Assembly (NCBI GenBank): GCA_900319855.1
Contig: ONQC01000004.1
Location: 1 to 64,000, forward strand
Reading direction: 5' to 3'
DNA length: 64,000 bases
Origin: an uncultured Bacteroidales bacterium
GTDB lineage: Bacteria > Bacteroidota > Bacteroidia > Bacteroidales > UBA932
The notes below the pieces were generated by a model that was not told where the DNA came from, did not search any database, and was given only the letters and a program-made list of their open reading frames with translations. Shown one piece after another: positions 19,790-28,441 of the stretch. Position numbers and translations under genes: made by a program. Position 1 is the stretch's first letter. Every line of letters starts with the position of its first letter.

Positions 19790-21373
19790 ATGCATAGATT
19801 CGCAATTGGTTGTATGGCAGCTATTTTGGTTGGCATTTCATCCTGCGGAAACCGGCAGGATCCCCCGGTCATCACCGAGGTGAAAGTCAAACAGGGAGTC
19901 ATCCAGGGTTTTGAGGACCGGGGCGTGGGATCCTTTCTGGGAATCCCGTTCGCCGAGGCGCCTGTGGGAGACCTTCGCTGGAAGGCTCCTGTTCCGAAGA
20001 AAAAGTGGGATGGCGTCTTTGATGCGACCCATAAGCCCGGGATGCCGCCCCAGCCGGTCAAGCCTCGTCCCGGACAACCGGAGCCGAACCTGACGGAAGA
20101 TTGTCTGTATCTGAATATCCAGACGCCTGCGACGTCGCGGAAAGACAAACTCCCTGTTTTGTTCTGGATCCATGGCGGAGGCTTCGGGACGGGGGATGGT
20201 AATACGGACGGCATTACGTTCGCTTCAAAGGGAGTCGTCTATGTGAGCGTGAGTTACCGGGTCGGTGCGCTGGGTTTCATGGCGCTGCCGGAACTCTCCG
20301 CCGAGAATCCGCGCGGGGTGTCGGGCAATTATGGCCTCCTGGACATGATCGAGGCCCTGAAATGGGTCAGGGAAAACATCGCCCAGTTCGGCGGCGATCC
20401 GGCCAAGGTGACCATCATGGGTGAGTCGGCCGGCGCCATTGCCGTCAGCATGCTGTGTGCCTCCCCGTTGGCGAAAGGCCTGTTCCGGGGTGCGATTTCG
20501 GAGAGCGGCGGATCCTTCTGTCCGGTGGACAGTGTCCGGACCAACCAGAACGGCTTGCGTGACCTGGCCCGTGCGGAGCAGTTTGGCATCGGATTCATGC
20601 GGCGGATGGGGGCTTCCTCCCTGGCCGAACTCCGGGCCATGGACTGGCAAAACTGGATGGACGACGCCCTTACGAACAGCATCTCCGGCTTCTGGCCGAC
20701 TGTCGACGGTTATGTCCTTCCGGACGACCAGTACCGGATGTATGAGGCTGGTAACTATAACGATGTCAATGTTTTGATTGGTACGAATTCCGATGAGGGC
20801 GTCGGTTTCCTCCCGATGACGACACTGGAACAGTTCCGGGCTGACGTCAAGGCAGAATATGGTCCTTTCGCGGAAAAAGTTCTGGAACTCTATCCGGCTT
20901 CCACGGACAATGAAGCGTACAATGCGGTCAGCGACATGTTTCGGGAGAATGCGTTTGCCTGGCATACCTGGGCTTGGGCCAACCTGCAGCGTAAGACCGG
21001 CAAGGGGAAGGTATGGCTGTTCTATTTCGACCAGTATGATCCGGAGCATCCGCTGTCCGCAGGCCCCTCCGGTCCCTTTTCGCACGGAGCGGTCCATGCG
21101 AGCGAACTGCCGTATGTGTTCGGTCCGGAAGGACGTTCCTACGAGGGCGGTGACCTGGCGGTCAGCGAGGCCATGAACGCCTATTGGGTCAATTTCGTCA
21201 AGACGGGGGACCCGAACGGGGAAGGACTGACGCTGTGGCCTGTCTATGAGGACGGTGCGGAGACAGTCATGCAATTCAAGGACGGAACGGCCCTGATTGC
21301 TGTGCCCAACAGGCCCCAGCTCGAACTCGCCGACGGATACTTCGCCCGCCGTCGCGCCCTTTCCGGCCGCTAG
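19790..21373 (+). CDS. Type B carboxylesterase lipoprotein
   Basis: This is a 527-residue protein with the lipobox ISSCGN after a short leader. The type B fold is obvious: GIPFAEAPVGDLRW, EDCLYLNIQTPA, WIHGGGF oxyanion loop, nucleophile Ser213 in GESAGA, the acid in GTNSDEGVGF and a His in HGAVHASELPYVFG. It would hydrolyse carboxyl esters in the periplasm or at the surface. It is closely similar along its length to the esterase half of the fused protein at 40038-41966, but has no FMN_bind domain. A 44-bp tandem repeat begins inside its last codons and includes the stop region. Confidence 0.92.
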   Translation: MHRFAIGCMAAILVGISSCGNRQDPPVITEVKVKQGVIQGFEDRGVGSFLGIPFAEAPVGDLRWKAPVPKKKWDGVFDATHKPGMPPQPVKPRPGQPEPNLTEDCLYLNIQTPATSRKDKLPVLFWIHGGGFGTGDGNTDGITFASKGVVYVSVSYRVGALGFMALPELSAENPRGVSGNYGLLDMIEALKWVRENIAQFGGDPAKVTIMGESAGAIAVSMLCASPLAKGLFRGAISESGGSFCPVDSVRTNQNGLRDLARAEQFGIGFMRRMGASSLAELRAMDWQNWMDDALTNSISGFWPTVDGYVLPDDQYRMYEAGNYNDVNVLIGTNSDEGVGFLPMTTLEQFRADVKAEYGPFAEKVLELYPASTDNEAYNAVSDMFRENAFAWHTWAWANLQRKTGKGKVWLFYFDQYDPEHPLSAGPSGPFSHGAVHASELPYVFGPEGRSYEGGDLAVSEAMNAYWVNFVKTGDPNGEGLTLWPVYEDGAETVMQFKDGTALIAVPNRPQLELADGYFARRRALSGR

Positions 21374-21448
21374 CCCTTCAGCGGCAGTCCCGCCGTCGCG
21401 TGCTTTCCGGTCGCTAGCCCTTCAGCGGCAGTCCCGCCGTCGCGTGCT
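21361..21448. repeat. Two tandem copies of a 44-bp unit over the esterase 3' end
   Basis: Units start with TTCCGG at 21361 and 21405, and a third partial copy begins at 21449. The two copies differ by only one base or so. The first copy contains the esterase stop codon (TAG at 21371-21373), so part of the unit is coding. The segment just upstream (CCCGCCGTCGCG) looks like a further diverged partial copy. Confidence 0.8.
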
Positions 21449-21537
21449 TTCCGGCCGGTGGCCTGCCTGACGCTCGGTGGATGCGGTTGGTCGTGTATCT
21501 ATCTGCGATATACCCCGTAGAGACGTTGACTAATGGT

Positions 21538-21623
21538 GCATGGGTGCATTTCCCAATGTGGAGGCCTGTTTTTGCACCCAAGGCCACTTCACGATCGAGG
21601 GTACGGTGCAAAAACCTACGCTT
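21538..21623. repeat. REP-like palindromic module, copy A
   Basis: Nearly identical to 22704-22789 and in the same orientation. It contains the perfect inverted pair GTTTTTGCACC (21568-21578) and GGTGCAAAAAC (21605-21615). A second possible pair GGGTGCA/TGCACCC (21542-21548 with 21573-21579) competes for the same arm. It flanks the Y1 transposase-like gene on its 3' side. Confidence 0.85.
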
Positions 21624-21642
21624 AGCTGGGGTAAACGCCCCC

Positions 21643-21753
21643 GCGCAACAACCGCGCTGGCTCGGTGGGCGAGTGCACTGCGCGTGACCCATGCTGGCTC
21701 GGTGAGCGAGTGCCCCGCGCAACAACCATGCTGGCTCGGTGAGCGAGTGCCAT
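21643..21753. repeat. Three tandem 37-bp repeats next to module A
   Basis: Copies start at 21643, 21680 and 21717. Each contains GCTGGCTCGGTGAGCGAGTGC or a close variant, with a small CTCG/CGAG hairpin. Related sequence in two copies of about 38 bp follows module B from 22808. The spacing is head-to-tail with no spacer, so it is not a CRISPR array. Confidence 0.8.
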
Positions 21754-21771
21754 GCGCTTTATGGTGGCATT

Positions 21772-22626
21772 TCAGAGCAGGAACTGAAGGTCTTCCGGTT
21801 TGAGGAACAAGGCTTTCGCGAGACTTGCGTTCTTTCCGGCCTGCCCTTGCCGGATCATGCGTGCAGCAATGCCGATGCGTTGTTCCAGGGACAGTTTCTC
21901 CAGATGCCTGCCATGGATCCTTCGGGAGAGTTCATTTCCCATCCTGCGAAGATCCAGGATGCTGCGATGCTCCAGGTAGTTCCGGTTGATCAGTTGTTTC
22001 ATGGCCATTTCGTCTTCTTTCCGCACATATAGGAATGCGATGAATGCCCTGACGCTCCCGAACAGCGTTTCCACGCGCTGAATGTCGATGAAACATTCCG
22101 GAAGGATCTTCCCCTTTTCATCACAGACCCATTCTGCCGGCAGAGGATAATGTGTCCTGAATATACTCCGAAATACCCGGTAACTGAGGTTTTTGATCTT
22201 CGTTCCTTTGTAAAAGTTCTTTTTTTCTGAAAAGTAGATGTTCCCGCATCCCCATGGATATTCGCCTGGAAGTTTATGATAGAAATCGAGACAGTTCCGA
22301 TAGACATACATGAATCTAGCCAGCGCCGAAGTCCGGTCATCTGTCCTGTCGCATGACAGATGGATGGCATCGCTTTTCCCCATATGACGGTGCAGCCGTT
22401 GCTTGAGTAAGTCTTTAAACTTGCCGATACGCACCGGTGTCGCTTCCGCCAACAGGTGGAAGTGGGTATCATTGATGGTTATGACAAGAAGGGTGACGTT
22501 TTCTCGCCAGGCACAGATGGCGATGCTGTTCCAGGCGAAGCACTTGGCTTCCTCCGTTCCGAAAGGAATGTCTGATCGCATCCCGTCGGAGTAGAGATGC
22601 CAGATGGTTGTAGATTCTTTTTCCAT
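21772..22626 (-). CDS. REP-associated Y1 (HUH) transposase-like protein
   Basis: This is a 284-residue protein. I set the start at MEKESTTIWHLYSDGMR; the frame extends upstream only by reading through repeat module B. The HUH nuclease motif is seen as THFHLL (His55, His57). About 50 residues later FMYVYRNCLDFY gives the likely catalytic Tyr107, followed by LPGEYPWGCG, the usual RAYT pattern after the tyrosine. A C-terminal helical part of about 90 residues is longer than in plain IS200 enzymes. RAYTs cut and join single-stranded REP hairpins. The gene sits between two direct copies of a palindromic module and reads visibly more AT-rich than its neighbours. Confidence 0.75.
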   Translation of the reverse strand: MEKESTTIWHLYSDGMRSDIPFGTEEAKCFAWNSIAICAWRENVTLLVITINDTHFHLLAEATPVRIGKFKDLLKQRLHRHMGKSDAIHLSCDRTDDRTSALARFMYVYRNCLDFYHKLPGEYPWGCGNIYFSEKKNFYKGTKIKNLSYRVFRSIFRTHYPLPAEWVCDEKGKILPECFIDIQRVETLFGSVRAFIAFLYVRKEDEMAMKQLINRNYLEHRSILDLRRMGNELSRRIHGRHLEKLSLEQRIGIAARMIRQGQAGKNASLAKALFLKPEDLQFLL

Positions 22627-22703
22627 CCTGTTCTCATGGTTTGTACTGCCTGGTTTTATCCGCAAGATAGGAGAACTTACCCGTTTTCCCAAATAATCAA
22701 TCG

Positions 22704-22789
22704 GCATGGGTGCATTTCCCAATGTGGAGGCCTGTTTTTGCACCCAAGGCCACTCCACGATCGAGGGGAAGGTGCAAAAACCTACGCTC
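22704..22789. repeat. REP-like palindromic module, copy B
   Basis: Direct copy of module A on the 5' side of the transposase-like gene. The inverted arms are GTTTTTGCACC (22734-22744) and GGTGCAAAAAC (22771-22781). Differences from copy A fall mostly in the loop. Confidence 0.85.
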
Positions 22790-22807
22790 AGCTGCGTAAG
22801 CGCCCCC

Positions 22808-22880
22808 GCGCCACAACCGCGCTGCCTCGCTGAGCGAATGCCCCCGCGCCACAACCGCGCTGGCTTGGTGAAAGCTGGGC
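22808..22880. repeat. Two tandem ~38-bp repeats next to module B
   Basis: Copies start GCGCCACAACCGCGCTG at 22808 and 22846, matching the 37-bp repeats beside module A with a one-base length difference; the second copy is diverged at its end. Apart from modules and repeats, 22627-22989 holds only the short upstream region of the flavin split-barrel gene (possible weak -7 TACCTTTA at 22961-22968). Confidence 0.7.
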
Positions 22881-22989
22881 TGCCAGACGCTGTCCGGCGG
22901 ATTTGAAGATTTTGCTAAAGATTCAGTGGCCCGGGAGAGGGGATTTCGCCGGATTGCCCGTACCTTTACAGCAGAATAACCCCATTACC

Positions 22990-23523
22990 ATGAAATCGAT
23001 TGTCAGAATCCTTGCGACGGCCGCCCTGGCGCTGGCCGTGGCCGCCTGCGGAAACAAGAAGACCGCCGGCCAAGTTGAACCTGAAAACATCCCTGCACCT
23101 ATGACACAGACAACCCCCAATCCCGAGAACGCTGCCCGTGCGCAGCAGTTCCTGAAAGCGTGTGGTACCTACTACCTCGCCACGGTCGAAGGCGACCAGC
23201 CGCGGGTCCGCCCGTTCGGCACGGCCGAAATCTTCGAGGGCCGGCTCTACATCCAGACCGGCAAAGCCAAAAATGTCTTCCAGCAGTTGCTGGCCAACCC
23301 GAAGGCCGAGATCTGCGCCTTCAACGGCAGCCAGTGGATCCGCATCGCCTGTGAACTGATTCCGGACGAACGCGTGGAGGCCAAGAAGGATATGCTGGAC
23401 AAGAATCCGTCCCTGCGCGGCATGTATGATGAGAACGACGACAATACCATCGTCCTGTACTGCCGCAATGCGCATGCGACCATCAGTTCTTTCACCGACG
23501 CTCCAGAGACGTTCGCATTCTAG
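22990..23523 (+). CDS. Pyridoxamine 5'-phosphate oxidase-like flavin split-barrel lipoprotein
   Basis: This is a 177-residue protein. The start is MKSIVRILATAALALAVAACG, giving a lipobox (VAAC). The domain at about 60-175 has the split-barrel pattern YYLATVEGDQPRVRPFGTAEIFEGRLYIQTG and FNGSQWIRIACEL, as in FMN-binding general-stress/nitroreductase-like members of the PPOX group. Export as a lipoprotein is unusual for this mostly cytoplasmic family, so it may act on extracytoplasmic flavin or small redox substrates. It ends overlapping tail-to-tail by 4 nt with the AraC regulator gene. The reaction is unknown. Confidence 0.82.
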   Translation: MKSIVRILATAALALAVAACGNKKTAGQVEPENIPAPMTQTTPNPENAARAQQFLKACGTYYLATVEGDQPRVRPFGTAEIFEGRLYIQTGKAKNVFQQLLANPKAEICAFNGSQWIRIACELIPDERVEAKKDMLDKNPSLRGMYDENDDNTIVLYCRNAHATISSFTDAPETFAF

Positions 23524-24413
23524 CGGCTGCGGCCCTGGGTCAGGTCCCGGTACTCGGCCGGGGTCATCCCGGCGAGGCGGCGGAAAGCCGTAAAGAAATA
23601 TTCGTAGTTCTCGAAGCCCATGTCATAGGCGATCTCCTTGATGGACCGGTCGCTGTTTGTCAGGGCTTCTTTCGTTTTGCTGAAGCGGACCTCCTGGATG
23701 TATTTGGCGGGGGAGAGGCCGGTGTATTCCTTGAAGAGCCGCCGGAAATTGGAGTAGCCCATGCAGAGGGCCTGGGCGACATCCTCCGGGCCGACGGTGC
23801 GGAACTGCTCTCCGATCAGGACCTTGGCCCGGCCGATGAGGTCGCCGGTGTCGCTTTCGCGGAAGGCGCGGTTGCGGGCATAATAGTAACAAAGCCCCAG
23901 CAGGTGCACGACGATGCTGCCCAGCAGCGGCTGGAATCCCGATTCCTGCTCAGTCGCGGCCTTGATGGCATTGTCATACAGGTCGATGATCTCGCTGTGA
24001 ATGCCGACGTCAAAGACCGGTTTCTCCGGTGTGAAGAATCCATTCTCCACGCGCGAGTCGATGACGGGTCCCTGGAAACCGATCCAGTATTCCTTCCAGC
24101 CGGTGTCCTTGTCGGGCCGGTAGGAGTGCCATTCGCCCGGGAAGAGCAGGAACATGGAGCCGCGCGAAACCGGGACCCAGCGTCCGAGACTGGCGCTGGT
24201 GAACATGCCTTTGCCCCGGGTGATGTAGAGCAGCTGGTATTCGCTCAGGACGCGCCCCCGCTCTTCGGAGAACAGGTAGCGGGAAGGGTGGTCCGAGGGC
24301 GGATAGGGCATTCCGGGAGCGATCTCCTGATAGCCGACGGAGTTGACGGCCAGCCCCCACTTCAGGTCCAGGGGACTGACGACCAAGTATTTCAGGTGCA
24401 GGGAATTATCCAT
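23520..24413 (-). CDS. AraC-family regulator with cupin sensor domain
   Basis: This is a 297-residue cytoplasmic regulator. The N-terminal cupin-like part (about 20-150) has the sugar-pocket style pattern YITRGKGMFTSASLGRW and FPGEWHSYRPD. Two helix-turn-helix motifs fill about 195-295 (VAQALCMGYSNFRRLFKEY and IKEIAYDMGFENYEYFFTAF). The RhaR/RhaS-like layout suits a soluble monosaccharide sensor, and rhamnose is an attractive guess given four rhamnosidases nearby. It starts 3 nt after the HTCS stop and is most likely co-transcribed with it. A paired HTCS and AraC would let the locus sense both the oligosaccharide outside and its sugar inside. Confidence 0.9.
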   Translation of the reverse strand: MDNSLHLKYLVVSPLDLKWGLAVNSVGYQEIAPGMPYPPSDHPSRYLFSEERGRVLSEYQLLYITRGKGMFTSASLGRWVPVSRGSMFLLFPGEWHSYRPDKDTGWKEYWIGFQGPVIDSRVENGFFTPEKPVFDVGIHSEIIDLYDNAIKAATEQESGFQPLLGSIVVHLLGLCYYYARNRAFRESDTGDLIGRAKVLIGEQFRTVGPEDVAQALCMGYSNFRRLFKEYTGLSPAKYIQEVRFSKTKEALTNSDRSIKEIAYDMGFENYEYFFTAFRRLAGMTPAEYRDLTQGRSR

Positions 24414-24416
24414 CTT

Positions 24417-27400
24417 TTATTGTTTCTTTGAGACCTGACTCGGCGGGAAGCCGAAGTGTTTCTTGAATTCGCGCGAGAATGTGAACGGGGAAGAGGAACC
24501 GACACGGTAAGATACTTCGCTGACATTCAGCTCCCCGGATTTGAGGAGTTCCATGGCGATGTTCATCCGGTAAGTGGTCATGAAGGCTTGCGGGGTCTTA
24601 CCTGTGAGGGACTTGACCTTCGCGTACAGACTGCTGTAACTCATGCTCATGTCCGCAGCCAGTTCGGCGATGCCGTAAGACTCATCTTCAAGATGTCGGT
24701 CGAGCAGTCCGTGAATCTTGTCCAACAACGCCCGCTGGGTCGGGTTGAGTCCGGTGTCAGACAGGGTTTCGGGCTCTTTCATCGTGGAAGAGGTCAGGTT
24801 GAGGATCCGTTCCTGGATCCTGCGGCGGTTGGCGATTTGGCTCTCGATGGCTGCGAGCAGGTAGTCCGGATCGAAGGGCTTGGGAATATAGGCGTCTGCA
24901 CCGGATCTAAGGCCTTCCGCGCCGCTCTGGGCATCGGCTTTGGCGGTGAGCAAAACGACGGGAAGGTGGGCCATGTCGGGATCCGACTTGATGGCGTTGC
25001 ACAGGCCGACGCCGCTCAGATTAGGCATGATGATATCGCTGAGGACCAGGTCGGGCAGCCCGAGCTTGAGGTTGTCGAGGGCCTCCTGGCCGTCGGAGGC
25101 GAGGATGACCCGGTAGTGGGGACGGAGCAGGTCTCGCAGGAAACCGCGGATTTCGCTGGTATCTTCCACGACCAGAATGGAGGGGAGGTCGCGGTTGTCG
25201 GGTGTGCTGTCGGGAAGTTCATGCGGCTGGTCCGGCAGGTCGGCGAAGTCTTTTTCTTCATACGAGGACCGGTCGATGGGAATCTGGAGCGTGAAGACGG
25301 ATCCGGCGGGTTCGTTGGGGGTAAAGGTCAGGGAACCCCTATGCAGGAGGGCTAGGTTCCGGGCATAGTTCAGACCGATGCCGGATCCGATGACCTCTCC
25401 CTTTTCTTCTCCAAGGCGCTCGAACCGGTTGAAGATGCCGGCCCGTTTTTCTTCAGGAATACCTGGCCCATCGTCGGACACGGTCAGGACGGCCTGCTGT
25501 CCATCGCCGGTGAGCCGGATATCGATATGCCCTTCTTCCGGCGTGTATTTCAATGCATTGCTGAGCAAGTTGCCGAAGATTTTGCTGATTTTTTCCGTAT
25601 CGAACCAGCCCAGCATCGTTTCCGGGAGGTCCATGCGGACCGTCTGTCTGCGCTCCGTGGCGGCATAGCTGAAGTTCCCTGCAATGGCGCGGATGATGGA
25701 AACGAGGTCATTCTGACGGATGGCGAGTCTTTCCTCCCGATGCTGCCCGGGCCTGTTCCCAAGGATCTGCTCGGACAACTCCTTGAGCCTTTCGGCGTTG
25801 CGGCCGATGGTCCTGATCAGGTCGTCTGCAGGTTGACCGAGCTGCATCTTTGACAACTGACGGGCAGGCGCGTAGATCATGGACAACGGCGTGCGGAATT
25901 CGTGCGAAATATTGGTGACGAAGTCGATATGCTGCTGTTTGAGTTCCTCGCGCTGTTCGGCGATGGCAAGCCGTTCCTGCTGGGTGCGCAGCCGGACGGT
26001 AAACCAGACGCCTGCCACCAGAAGTGCCAGTCCGAGAAGCAGGTAGAAAGCTTTTGCCCAAGGAGAAGCCCAGGGCGCCGGCTGGATGCGGACGGGAAGG
26101 GCGATTTCCTGAGGGCTCCAGTTTCCGTCTTGTCCGCGCACGCGCGCCCGAAATACATAACGGCCGGCCGGCAGGTAGGAGTAAACGGCCAGGATTTGGG
26201 AGGAACCATATTTCCAGCCGTTTTCGTAACCATCCAGCTTCCAGGAATAATTCAGCAGCGCCCCGGATTCGAAATCCAGTCCGGCGGCGCGGATTTCCAG
26301 GGAAGTCTCTTTCCAGTTCAACCGGAGGCGGGGACTGTCGGCAGGGAGCAGACGGTCTCCGGCCATGACGGACTCGATCCGGAGCGGAATGGCCCTTGGT
26401 TCCGGAACCCCGTCCGAGGGATCGATGACGGTCAGGTAGCCGGATCCGCCGAAATACAGTTTGCCGTCGTCATCCCGGGCGGAAGAGATCAAGTCATAGA
26501 ACTGCCCGCCTGAGAAGTGCCTGTCATGCAGGGTCGTGAAGGTCCGGGATTTCGGGTCATACCGTGAAATATGGGTAGAGGTGCTGAACCAGATCCTTCC
26601 TTCGGCATCTTCGATGACCGATTTGATGGTATTGTCAATCAGCCCGGATTCGATGGAATAGTTCTCCAGACTGTCCGTCTTTTCGGTGTAATGGAAAAGC
26701 CCCCGATTGTAGGAACCCAGCCAGAATGATCCGTCGGACGCCCGGAGCATGCCGCTGATGCTGTGAAGCCGTTCCGGCCCTAGTCGCTTCCAGGAACCGT
26801 CTTCCCGGATACGGAGAATGCCTTGCCGCAGGGAGACGGCATAGGTCTGCAAGTCGCCTTCATAGGGCATCAGGAAGGCGATGGTGGGGTCGTTGGATGG
26901 GGCGACCGTGGTCAGGGACCCGTCCTGGCCCAGGATCATGTATCCTTGCTGAAGGGAGAACCAGATCCGTCCGGTCCCGTCTTCCATCATGGAAAAAGCT
27001 TCCTTCCCCAAGGGAACGGAAGAGACGGCTACCGGACTTTCATGGTCTGTGGCATATCGGACGAGGGTGTTTCCGTCCTGCAGGACGGCGATCCGACCGT
27101 CGGAATCGGTCAGGATGCCCATGCAGGTATGCTGGTCATCTTTCCAACGGACCTGTCCTGTTGCAGGATCGACGCGTTGCAGCTGGTCGCCGCACCGCAT
27201 CCAGAGCATCCCCTGCCTGTCGAAACACAAGTGGCTGATCCGTTCTGGCCGGTCCGATACGGTCAGGCTCATGTAGCGCTGGCGGGCTGCATAGAACTGC
27301 AGTCCACTCCGACCGTCGGAGAGCCAGATGTTGTTGTCGCGGTCGGTAAAGCAGATATAGTCGTCTGACTCCAGCCGTTGCTCAGGGAAAAGGGGTGTGA

Positions 27401-28238
27401 CGTTCTGTGAAACAGTATTGTAGCTGAACATCCCTTTGCCGGCTATGCCTAAGAGCAGGTTGTCTTCCCGGTAGGGGAGGAGGAACAGGATACGGGAGTC
27501 CTTCGTCAGTTTGGCCAGCGGCTGCGGGAGCGGAAGAACGTTGCGTGAACCGGCATCCCGGCAGCGAAGGTCGTCCGCGGTGGCGATCCAGACGGTTCCG
27601 GACGGTTGTTCGCACAATCCCTTTACGGGAGCGTCCATTCCCAGGAACAGTTTCTCCCGCAGGACCAGGTCCGGGGCGAGGATTGACAGGAAGGTGCTGT
27701 CGCGCCGGGTGAATCCCACCCAAATCTCTCCGCCGCGGGTGGCCAGGACATGCTTCACCCAGGATACTCCGTCTTCATAATAGGAGCCCTCGACGCGGAG
27801 GTCCTCCTTGCGGAAGCGGAACAGGCCTGCCTTCCCGCTGGCGATGATATGTGCTTCATCCGGTTCCAGTATCCGGGTGACAGGATCGAACACACATTGG
27901 TTGTATTTTGCGAACCGTCCTTCCTCGTAATAACCCAGTCCGCATTCATCGCCAATCCACAAGCGTTTCCCGTCGGAGTCCCAGAGCAGCGAGGAGATGT
28001 TGTCGTTGGACAGCCAGCCGTCCTCGCCGGATGCGAGGAACCATGTATAACCGGAGTCGTTGAAGCGGTTCAGGCCGTGCGCCGTCCCAATCCACAGGTT
28101 CCCCTGGGGGTCCTGAGAGAAGGCGGTGACTTCTCCGTTGGAGAGGGAACTGCCATAGGAAGGGCGCTGCGCCGGGGCATTTTGATAAATGCCAAGAATC
28201 GCAACCGTTGATATCAATAAAGTGAGTCGAAAATTCAT
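24417..28238 (-). CDS. Hybrid two-component system sensor/regulator (HTCS) for the locus
   Basis: This is a 1273-residue protein. The start MNFRLTLLISTVAILGIY gives a signal sequence cut before Gln; longer frames run into the promoter. Two beta-propellers of Reg_prop repeats fill the periplasmic part (GNLWIGTAHGLNRF, DNIWLSDGRSGLQFY, GRIWFSTSTHISRY), then a Y_Y_Y domain and a membrane helix near 725-750. Cytoplasmic parts are a HisKA domain with His779 in TNISHEFRTPLSMI, HATPase (NALKYTPEEG, GIGLNYAR), a receiver with Asp1068 in LVLSDIIMP, and an AraC-type helix-turn-helix from about 1170. HTCS proteins bind an oligosaccharide directly in the periplasm and activate the adjacent susCD operon. 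It is divergent from susC across 203 nt. Confidence 0.95.
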   Translation of the reverse strand: MNFRLTLLISTVAILGIYQNAPAQRPSYGSSLSNGEVTAFSQDPQGNLWIGTAHGLNRFNDSGYTWFLASGEDGWLSNDNISSLLWDSDGKRLWIGDECGLGYYEEGRFAKYNQCVFDPVTRILEPDEAHIIASGKAGLFRFRKEDLRVEGSYYEDGVSWVKHVLATRGGEIWVGFTRRDSTFLSILAPDLVLREKLFLGMDAPVKGLCEQPSGTVWIATADDLRCRDAGSRNVLPLPQPLAKLTKDSRILFLLPYREDNLLLGIAGKGMFSYNTVSQNVTPLFPEQRLESDDYICFTDRDNNIWLSDGRSGLQFYAARQRYMSLTVSDRPERISHLCFDRQGMLWMRCGDQLQRVDPATGQVRWKDDQHTCMGILTDSDGRIAVLQDGNTLVRYATDHESPVAVSSVPLGKEAFSMMEDGTGRIWFSLQQGYMILGQDGSLTTVAPSNDPTIAFLMPYEGDLQTYAVSLRQGILRIREDGSWKRLGPERLHSISGMLRASDGSFWLGSYNRGLFHYTEKTDSLENYSIESGLIDNTIKSVIEDAEGRIWFSTSTHISRYDPKSRTFTTLHDRHFSGGQFYDLISSARDDDGKLYFGGSGYLTVIDPSDGVPEPRAIPLRIESVMAGDRLLPADSPRLRLNWKETSLEIRAAGLDFESGALLNYSWKLDGYENGWKYGSSQILAVYSYLPAGRYVFRARVRGQDGNWSPQEIALPVRIQPAPWASPWAKAFYLLLGLALLVAGVWFTVRLRTQQERLAIAEQREELKQQHIDFVTNISHEFRTPLSMIYAPARQLSKMQLGQPADDLIRTIGRNAERLKELSEQILGNRPGQHREERLAIRQNDLVSIIRAIAGNFSYAATERRQTVRMDLPETMLGWFDTEKISKIFGNLLSNALKYTPEEGHIDIRLTGDGQQAVLTVSDDGPGIPEEKRAGIFNRFERLGEEKGEVIGSGIGLNYARNLALLHRGSLTFTPNEPAGSVFTLQIPIDRSSYEEKDFADLPDQPHELPDSTPDNRDLPSILVVEDTSEIRGFLRDLLRPHYRVILASDGQEALDNLKLGLPDLVLSDIIMPNLSGVGLCNAIKSDPDMAHLPVVLLTAKADAQSGAEGLRSGADAYIPKPFDPDYLLAAIESQIANRRRIQERILNLTSSTMKEPETLSDTGLNPTQRALLDKIHGLLDRHLEDESYGIAELAADMSMSYSSLYAKVKSLTGKTPQAFMTTYRMNIAMELLKSGELNVSEVSYRVGSSSPFTFSREFKKHFGFPPSQVSKKQ

Positions 28239-28258
28239 GTTAAAAATGCATTCCGCTA

Positions 28259-28289
28259 CGAAGATATTGACAATTGAAGAAAATGTCAA
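28259..28289 (-). promoter_or_regulatory. Likely promoter of the HTCS-AraC unit
   Basis: On the minus strand, TTG (28287-28289), a 20-nt spacer and TATCTTCG (28259-28266) give one mismatch to TAnnTTTG at exact spacing, 20 nt before the HTCS start. The plus-strand susC promoter in the same intergenic region is weaker (GAATTTTG near 28334), as expected for an activator-dependent promoter. Confidence 0.5.
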
Positions 28290-28441
28290 GGATATTGAAG
28301 ATTTTGAGGGGCGTTTCAATCGTTTTATAAAGAATTTTGCATTCGGATACATGTCAGAATACCATTGGAATGTACCCGTTGAAAACCAAATCAAAAATTG
28401 AAGTTTTTTATTACCCAAAAGTTCAACTCAAATAACTGCTC

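Noticed and set aside
21643..21753. CRISPR-like array
   Set aside because: The 37-bp units are directly adjacent without spacers and diverge internally, and no cas genes are nearby.
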